The position numbers were made by a program, and so were the translations under genes. The notes below the pieces were generated by a model, which did no database searches, was not told where the DNA came from, and worked only from the letters and a program-made list of their open reading frames with translations. A DNA stretch of 64,000 nucleotides, taken from Chloroflexota bacterium. Lineage in GTDB: Bacteria > Chloroflexota > Anaerolineae > UBA4142. Position 1 is the stretch's first letter; the number at the start of each line of letters is the position of its first letter. The stretch spans positions 1 through 64,000 of the forward strand of contig JACRMI010000182.1 of NCBI GenBank assembly GCA_016215025.1, in the 5' to 3' direction. Shown here piece after piece: positions 59,079-64,000 of this stretch.

Positions 59079-60911
59079 ATGCTGGCTGAAATCGATATTA
59101 CCAACTTTGCGATCATCGATCACCTGCATCTGCAATTTCATCCTGGGTTCAACGTGATGACGGGCGAAACGGGCGCGGGCAAATCGATCATTATCGATGC
59201 GGTTGGCTCGCTGCTGGGCGGACGCGCGCAAAGCGAATTCGTTCGCGCCAATACCGAAAAGGCACGCATCGAAGGAACATTTACGCTGAATCCTTTCGCG
59301 CGCGGCGCAATTTATCCCATCCTCGACGAAATTGGCGTCGAGCATGAGGACGAAAATCTCATCGTCACGCGTGAGATCAATCGCGAGGGTCGCAGCACGT
59401 GTCGCGTGAACGGTCGCACGGTGACGCTCCAGGTCTTGCAACGCATCGGCGAATACCTCATCGACATTCATGGGCAGAGCGAACACTTGTCGCTCTTGCG
59501 CGTGCGCGAGCATATCGATTTTTTGGACCGCTTTGGAAATTTGTGGGAACAGCGCGCGCGCGTTGCCGAGCAAGTGAAAATCTTGCGCGGCGCGCGCAAC
59601 GAAATCAAAAAGCTGATGGTCGATGAGCGCGAAAAAGCGCGCCGCGTGGACCGCTTGACGTACGTCGTCGAAGAAATCACCGACGCGAATTTGAAACTCG
59701 GCGAAGAAGAGGCGCTCAAGCAAGAACGCGAATTGTTGGGAAACGCTGAGCTGCGTGCGAGTCTCGCCGATCATGCGTATCGAGCGCTATACGGCGAGGG
59801 TGAAGAAGAAAAAGGCGCAATCGATTTATTGAACGAGGCAATGCAATCGGTCACTGCTTTGGAAAAATACGATGCGTCAGTCAAGGCATTGTTTGAAGAA
59901 GCCGAAAGTGCGCTCGCGCAAGCCGACGACTTGGCGCGTTCGCTGCGCGCGTACCGCGACAGCGTCGATCATGATCCCAAGCGGTTGCAGCAAGTCGATG
60001 AACGGCTGGATTTGATCTTTCAATTAAAGCGCAAGTACGGCGACACCGTCGAAGAAATTATCAAATACGGCGAGAACGCCGCCGCCGAACTCGCGACCAT
60101 CTCGCGCAGCGAAGAACGCATCGAAGAGTTGCGCAAGCAGGAAAGACAATTGCTCAAGGAAATCGGCTCGCTCGTGGGCGCACTGTCCGACGCGCGTCGT
60201 GAGGCGGGTGAACGCATCGCGCGCGAAATCGAAATGCAATTGCAAGACCTGGGAATGCAGAAAGCGAAATTCGGCGTATCGATTGAGCGGTGGGACGATT
60301 CCGACGGTGTACCCATCGACGGTCGCCATGTTGCAGTCGATACGACCGGTATCGACAAAGTTGAATTCATGGTATCGCCGAATCCGGGCGAGCCGTTAAA
60401 GCCGCTAGCGAAAATTGCATCGGGCGGCGAAACCTCACGCTTGATGCTCGCGATGAAGTCCGTACTCGCCGTGGCGGACAACACGCCCACGCTCATCTTC
60501 GACGAAATCGATCAAGGCATTGGCGGGCGCACGGGCGGCATTGTTGGGAACAAGTTGTGGGCGCTCACGCCAACCGCGCAACATCGCGACGGGTATGCCG
60601 CATCATCACGAAACACAGACGGAACGAATTCTAGCGGATCTCCCCTTCGTGCTACTGCGTCACCACAGCACCAAGTTATTTGCATTACGCACTTGCCGCA
60701 GATCGCAGCGTTCGGCGATATGCATTTCAAGATTCACAAGGAAATCATCGACGAGCGCACGCTCACGAAAATCGAAGAGCTGAACAGCGAGCAACGTATC
60801 GACGAAATCGCGAACATGCTAGGAACCGGAACGGCGACGACGCGGCAGAACGCAGAGGAATTGCTGACGGAAGTAAAAAGTCAAAAGGAGAAAGTAAAAA
60901 GTATTGCGTGA
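59079..60911 (+). CDS. recN: DNA repair protein RecN, with in-frame insertion and repeat-derived C-terminus
   Basis: 'MLAEIDITNFAIIDHLHLQFHPGFNVMTGETGAGKSIIIDAVGSLLGGRA', 'ASGGETSRLMLAMKSVLAVADNTPTLIFDEIDQGIGGRTGGIVGNKLWAL', 'VICITHLPQIAAFGD'. Confidence 0.96.
   Translation: MLAEIDITNFAIIDHLHLQFHPGFNVMTGETGAGKSIIIDAVGSLLGGRAQSEFVRANTEKARIEGTFTLNPFARGAIYPILDEIGVEHEDENLIVTREINREGRSTCRVNGRTVTLQVLQRIGEYLIDIHGQSEHLSLLRVREHIDFLDRFGNLWEQRARVAEQVKILRGARNEIKKLMVDEREKARRVDRLTYVVEEITDANLKLGEEEALKQERELLGNAELRASLADHAYRALYGEGEEEKGAIDLLNEAMQSVTALEKYDASVKALFEEAESALAQADDLARSLRAYRDSVDHDPKRLQQVDERLDLIFQLKRKYGDTVEEIIKYGENAAAELATISRSEERIEELRKQERQLLKEIGSLVGALSDARREAGERIAREIEMQLQDLGMQKAKFGVSIERWDDSDGVPIDGRHVAVDTTGIDKVEFMVSPNPGEPLKPLAKIASGGETSRLMLAMKSVLAVADNTPTLIFDEIDQGIGGRTGGIVGNKLWALTPTAQHRDGYAASSRNTDGTNSSGSPLRATASPQHQVICITHLPQIAAFGDMHFKIHKEIIDERTLTKIEELNSEQRIDEIANMLGTGTATTRQNAEELLTEVKSQKEKVKSIA
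60582..60668. repeat. 87-nt in-frame insertion in recN
   Basis: Encodes HRDGYAASSRNTDGTNSSGSPLRATASPQ between 'LTPTAQ' and 'HQVICITHLPQ'. Contains imperfect inverted CGCATCATCACGAA / TTCGTGCTACTGCG. Confidence 0.7.
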
Positions 60912-60965
60912 TGCGTATTGCGTTGGTTCGCAAATCCCAAATCCTAAATCTGAAATCTGAAATGG
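60888..60965. repeat. Dispersed repeat, family M (AAAAAGTCAAAAGG...AAATCCCAAATCCTAAATCTGAAATCTGAAATG)
   Basis: Tandem short words covering the recN stop codon and the recN-PAP2 intergenic gap. Confidence 0.7.
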
Positions 60966-60972
60966 GGGCAAC

Positions 60973-61875
60973 ATGGACGGCTTGGTTCAATGGGGACTCG
61001 AGATCGTTCGGTGGATTCAAACTTTTCGTAATCCTGTTTTCGATCAGTTTTTCCTCAGCATCAATTTTCTCGGCGACGAAGAATTTTACCTGCTCTTCTT
61101 CCCAATCGTTTTTTGGTGCTTTTCCAAAATGCTAGGCAAACGCTTTGGCGTTTTGTTTTTGCTCTCGCTGTACGTCAATCAATTCCTCAAAGATTTGTTC
61201 GCTGCTCCACGCCCGTATCAAGTAGACAGCAAACTTTATGCGCCAGCCAAGTATACAGGGTATGGCATTCCGAGCAGTCACGCTCAAGGCACATTGACCG
61301 TCTGGGGCTATCTCGCCACGCAAATTAAATCGCCGGTGTGGTGGATTATCGCCGTCACCATTCCGCTCTGCGTCGGCATTGGTCGCATGTACTTGGGCGA
61401 TCATTTCCCGCAAGACGTTCTGCTCGGCTGGGCGCTCGGCATCGTATTTGTTGCGGTGTACGTCGTGCTCCAAACACGCGTCGGCGATTGGCTAGGGCAG
61501 CAATCGATGCAGATGAAGCTCGTAATCGCCGTTATCGTTCCGATCATTCTCGCGTTTCTCCACTTTACCCTGGATACCGCAACGCTCCTCGGTACGATGC
61601 TAGGTTTCTACGTCGGCTTGATTCTCGAAGAAAGATGGATTGGCTTTGACACGAAAACGGTGTGGTGGAAACAAGTGATCAAACTGGTGATTGGGCTTGC
61701 CGTCACACTGGGTTTGCGATTTAGCTTGAAAGCGATTTTGCCACCGATTGAAATATCCAATTTCGTGCGCTATGGCGTTATCGGCTTGTGGATCAGTCTT
61801 GGTGCGCCCTGGGTCTTTGTGAAAGGAAAGTTGGCAGAGAGTGTTCGCAGTAAACAGTCAACAGTCAACAGTTAA
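60973..61875 (+). CDS. PAP2-family phosphatase
   Basis: 'KDLFAAPRPYQ', 'GIPSSHAQGTLTVWGYLA', 'GIGRMYLGDHFPQDVLLGWALG'; C-terminal VRSKQSTVNS lies in a family-D repeat. Confidence 0.94.
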   Translation: MDGLVQWGLEIVRWIQTFRNPVFDQFFLSINFLGDEEFYLLFFPIVFWCFSKMLGKRFGVLFLLSLYVNQFLKDLFAAPRPYQVDSKLYAPAKYTGYGIPSSHAQGTLTVWGYLATQIKSPVWWIIAVTIPLCVGIGRMYLGDHFPQDVLLGWALGIVFVAVYVVLQTRVGDWLGQQSMQMKLVIAVIVPIILAFLHFTLDTATLLGTMLGFYVGLILEERWIGFDTKTVWWKQVIKLVIGLAVTLGLRFSLKAILPPIEISNFVRYGVIGLWISLGAPWVFVKGKLAESVRSKQSTVNS

Positions 61876-61876
61876 C
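61848..61876. repeat. Short family-D repeat overlapping the PAP2 stop codon
   Basis: 'gtaaacagtcaacagtcaacagttaacag'. Confidence 0.8.
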
Positions 61877-61890
61877 AGGTGGCGGTGAAT

Positions 61891-61913
61891 GCGTCCGAAT
61901 TTTATTCGGACGC
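61891..61913. terminator. Hairpin GCGTCCGAAT ttt ATTCGGACGC
   Basis: Perfect 10-bp stem 16 nt after the PAP2 stop; no U-tract, so terminator function uncertain. Confidence 0.5.
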
Positions 61914-62041
61914 TCACAAGGTAAAAACTCGATCAGTCGAGTTGAGAATCACAATCGGTTTCTAACCGTCCTTCGACTTCGCTCAGGATTGATAATTTCC
62001 ACCTGACTGAGCCGCCGATTTCGAATCGGCGGCATACAACC

Positions 62042-62074
62042 AAAGGCAGAGTCCCTCTCGGAACTCTGCCTTTT
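62042..62074 (+). terminator. Rho-independent-like hairpin AAAGGCAGAGT...ACTCTGCCTTTT
   Basis: Perfect stem ending in TTTT. Confidence 0.7.
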
Positions 62075-62084
62075 GCATTCTGAA

Positions 62085-62165
62085 TACTGTCTTCTGAAAA
62101 CTGAACACTGTCCTAATGTCTTGCTGTTCACTGTCCACTGTTCACTGGTCTCTGCCCACTGCTCG
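62085..62165. repeat. Dispersed AACAGT-type repeat, family D
   Basis: 'tgaatactgtcttctgaaaactgaacactg...ctgttcactgtccactgttcactggtctctgcccactg'. Confidence 0.75.
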
Positions 62166-62238
62166 TCACACTCCGTCCGTGCATCACGTTATAATTTATA
62201 TGGAGGGGTAATGAATTCTGCCCCTCAAGTGAGGTTGT

Positions 62239-62436
62239 ATGGATAGAAAATTACTTGGCGAATATCTGCTCGACGAACGGTCAATCACACAGCAACAATT
62301 GGAGCGGGCGCTTCAAACACAGGCAATGCAAAACCCCGCCGCTAATCCACCCCTCATTGGAACCATCCTCGTCGAAATGGGTGCGCTCAACCATGACGAA
62401 CTCAAGCGCGTACTCGATAGACAACAACAGGATTGA
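62239..62436 (+). CDS. Stand-alone 65-aa GspE/PilB N-terminal (MshEN-like) domain protein
   Basis: 'LLGEYLLDERSITQQQLERALQTQAMQNPAANPPLIGTILVEMGALNHDELKRVLDRQQ' resembles the first half of the type II secretion ATPase N-domain. Confidence 0.65.
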   Translation: MDRKLLGEYLLDERSITQQQLERALQTQAMQNPAANPPLIGTILVEMGALNHDELKRVLDRQQQD

Positions 62437-62473
62437 CAATCGATGGTGTAGAATTCCATCGATCTAAACAAAG

Positions 62474-62526
62474 AGAATGGACGCGGTTTGACTGTGCAGG
62501 TTCTTGCACAGTCACGCGTCCATTCT
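62474..62526. other. Long hairpin with 3-nt bulge
   Basis: AGAATGGACGCG(gtt)TGACTGTGCA ggttct TGCACAGTCACGCGTCCATTCT; 22 bp paired. Confidence 0.8.
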
Positions 62527-62709
62527 TGCTTAATAGCTCAGGGGTTACCCCATTGATGCGTGGAGTTGAGTAACAAAAAATTTCAATAATTACGATTGCA
62601 TTACAATAGTTACAAATCACCAAGTACTTTAATACCATATCGCTTGACGCATTTTTTTGTTACAAAGAAATCAAAGAGATTTGTTGATCCAAAGAGGGAT
62701 GATTCAAAA

Positions 62710-62814
62710 ATGAAGTTCACTCCATCGCACTCTCTCAGCCTAGTTGAGTACGTCCCGTTCGTCGTCGTCATTGTGGTAGTCGTCATTGCTATTCTTTGGT
62801 GGTTCCATCCCTAA
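62710..62814 (+). CDS. Possible 34-aa single-TM peptide
   Basis: MKFTPSHSLSLVEYVPFVVVIVVVVIAILWWFHP; purine-rich 'aaagaggga' upstream. Confidence 0.35.
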   Translation: MKFTPSHSLSLVEYVPFVVVIVVVVIAILWWFHP

Positions 62815-62902
62815 GTTGGGATTGCATTCTTCTCTAATTCCTGGATCACAATAGGTGGGACTGTTCAAAGGAACTCGCACGCTGGCAATAACTTGCAATG
62901 CA

Positions 62903-62940
62903 ATCGCCCGACCAATTGCAATTGGTCGGGCGATCTTTTT
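62903..62940 (+). terminator. Strong rho-independent terminator
   Basis: ATCGCCCGACCAATT gc AATTGGTCGGGCGAT followed by CTTTTT. Confidence 0.85.
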
Positions 62941-62956
62941 CTACCTTTCGCTTACG

Positions 62957-63958
62957 CTACGAAATCGTCGTAACTATCACGCGTTTTGCGCCAGCTTTCA
63001 GCAACGCACGCTGAACCCTATCTTGGGTAACCCCATCTACCAACGCAATCACGTTGCCACCGCGTCCCCCACCCGAAAGTTTTGCGCCGCGTGCGCCCGC
63101 CGTCGTCGCTGCCAGCACCAGCCGTTCAATATCCGACGACGAGACGCCAATCTGCCTCAGCAAAATCTGATTGTTGCGCATGAGCGCACCTAAACGATTC
63201 ACCTCGCCGTTTTCAATTGCCTTTCGTGCCTTTCGCGTTATTTCGGCTATTTCGTCAAACAGCGATTCATACGTGGCACGGTTCGCTTCCCACGCCCGCC
63301 GAACATCGCCCACCGCGATTTTGGTCGGCGCGGCGATGCCGGTATCGGCAATCGCAATCGTGAAGGGCTGCGCCACGCGAAACGATTCGATCGGATTTCC
63401 TTTTGTGAAATAGACCGGTTGCTCGAACGCAATCACCGTGTTGTCGATTCCGCTTGGCGTGCCATGATGCAGTTTCTCAACTTCGTATGCCAAATCTGAA
63501 ATGTCCTGCGATGATAATTGGACGCGGAGTACCGCGGATGAACGCGGATTAAAATCATTTTTCCGTGTTTGTCCGCGTTTGTCTGCGTCCAATTCACTCA
63601 AAAATTTGCCTAGCGCACGCGCGATGGCCACCGAGACCGCTGCGCCGCTCCCTAACCCACCACCAATCGGCAAGGTTGAATGGATACGCACAGAGAAATT
63701 TTCCGGCTCGACGCTGAGACGCGCGCACGTTAGCCGAATGATCGTCGCAATGGGATCGCCTTCGCGCGCTTCGCTCAAAGCGTACGTGCGCTTTAGATCG
63801 ATGGCATCGATGACCACTTTGCCATCGTCGCGCGCTTGTACCGTCGCTTCGGCATGAACTTGGAATACTGGGACGGCAATCGCAGGACGATCATACACGA
63901 CGGCATGTTCGCCAAAGAGAATTATTTTGCCTGGTGCGGTTGCATTGGTCAAGCGCAA
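62957..63958 (-). CDS. mvk: Mevalonate kinase, with in-frame palindromic insertion
   Basis: 'APGKIILFGEHAVVYDRPAIAVPV', 'PIGGGLGSGAAVSVAIARALGKFL', 'YEVEKLHHGTPSGIDNTVIA', 'GAKLSGGGRGGNVIAL'. Confidence 0.95.
   Translation of the reverse strand: MRLTNATAPGKIILFGEHAVVYDRPAIAVPVFQVHAEATVQARDDGKVVIDAIDLKRTYALSEAREGDPIATIIRLTCARLSVEPENFSVRIHSTLPIGGGLGSGAAVSVAIARALGKFLSELDADKRGQTRKNDFNPRSSAVLRVQLSSQDISDLAYEVEKLHHGTPSGIDNTVIAFEQPVYFTKGNPIESFRVAQPFTIAIADTGIAAPTKIAVGDVRRAWEANRATYESLFDEIAEITRKARKAIENGEVNRLGALMRNNQILLRQIGVSSSDIERLVLAATTAGARGAKLSGGGRGGNVIALVDGVTQDRVQRALLKAGAKRVIVTTIS
63516..63594. repeat. Family-H palindrome embedded in frame in mvk
   Basis: AATTGGACGCGGAGTACCGCGGATGAACGCGGATTAAAATCATTTTTCCGTGTTTGTCCGCGTTTGTCTGCGTCCAATT; encodes about 'ELDADKRGQTRKNDFNPRSSAVLRVQLSS'. 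Confidence 0.85.
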
Positions 63959-64000
63959 TTCCTTATGGTAGAATAGGGGCCAGTCAAACCGGTGGCAAGT

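Noticed and set aside
1-64000. tRNA, rRNA, tmRNA or known riboswitches
   Set aside because: No cloverleaf, rRNA core sequence or recognised riboswitch consensus seen by eye in the intergenic gaps; a covariance-model scan would be needed to be sure.
1-64000. Prophage, toxin-antitoxin or defence island
   Set aside because: No phage structural genes, restriction-modification, nuclease/helicase defence genes or convincing TA pairs; apart from the IS, the content is housekeeping and transport.

Overview
The window looks like ordinary chromosome from a Chloroflexota (Anaerolineae-like) bacterium; the taxonomy is inferred from gene content and repeat style, not tested. It opens exactly at the terminal inverted repeat of an insertion sequence that truncates a neighbouring gene. 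Recognisable modules are: mutM and an acyl-CoA dehydrogenase; prs; a glpABC/glpD-type glycerol-3-phosphate dehydrogenase cluster with an AGPS-like FAD oxidase; a CDF transporter with tandem dimerisation domains; a sulfur-handling cluster (ArsR, SQR-like, DUF1641, TusE-like, DsrE-like); an ECF sigma/anti-sigma pair; a Ccm cluster (E, F, zinc ribbon, C, and a 43-aa CcmD missing from the ORF track); a MacA/MacB-like exporter; a polar amino-acid ABC system followed by livGFHM without livK; a YadA-head-like 15-aa-repeat surface protein; an M28 peptidase; recN; PAP2; and mevalonate kinase. The most unusual signal is a dense set of dispersed palindromic or tandem intergenic repeats (at least ten families). 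Several appear to sit in frame inside conserved genes (glpA, recN, mvk) or supply C-termini and stop codons (recN, PAP2), reminiscent of protein-coding palindromic elements such as Rickettsia RPEs. No CRISPR, rRNA or tRNA was recognised by eye. All family calls come from reading the translations; no database search was run.
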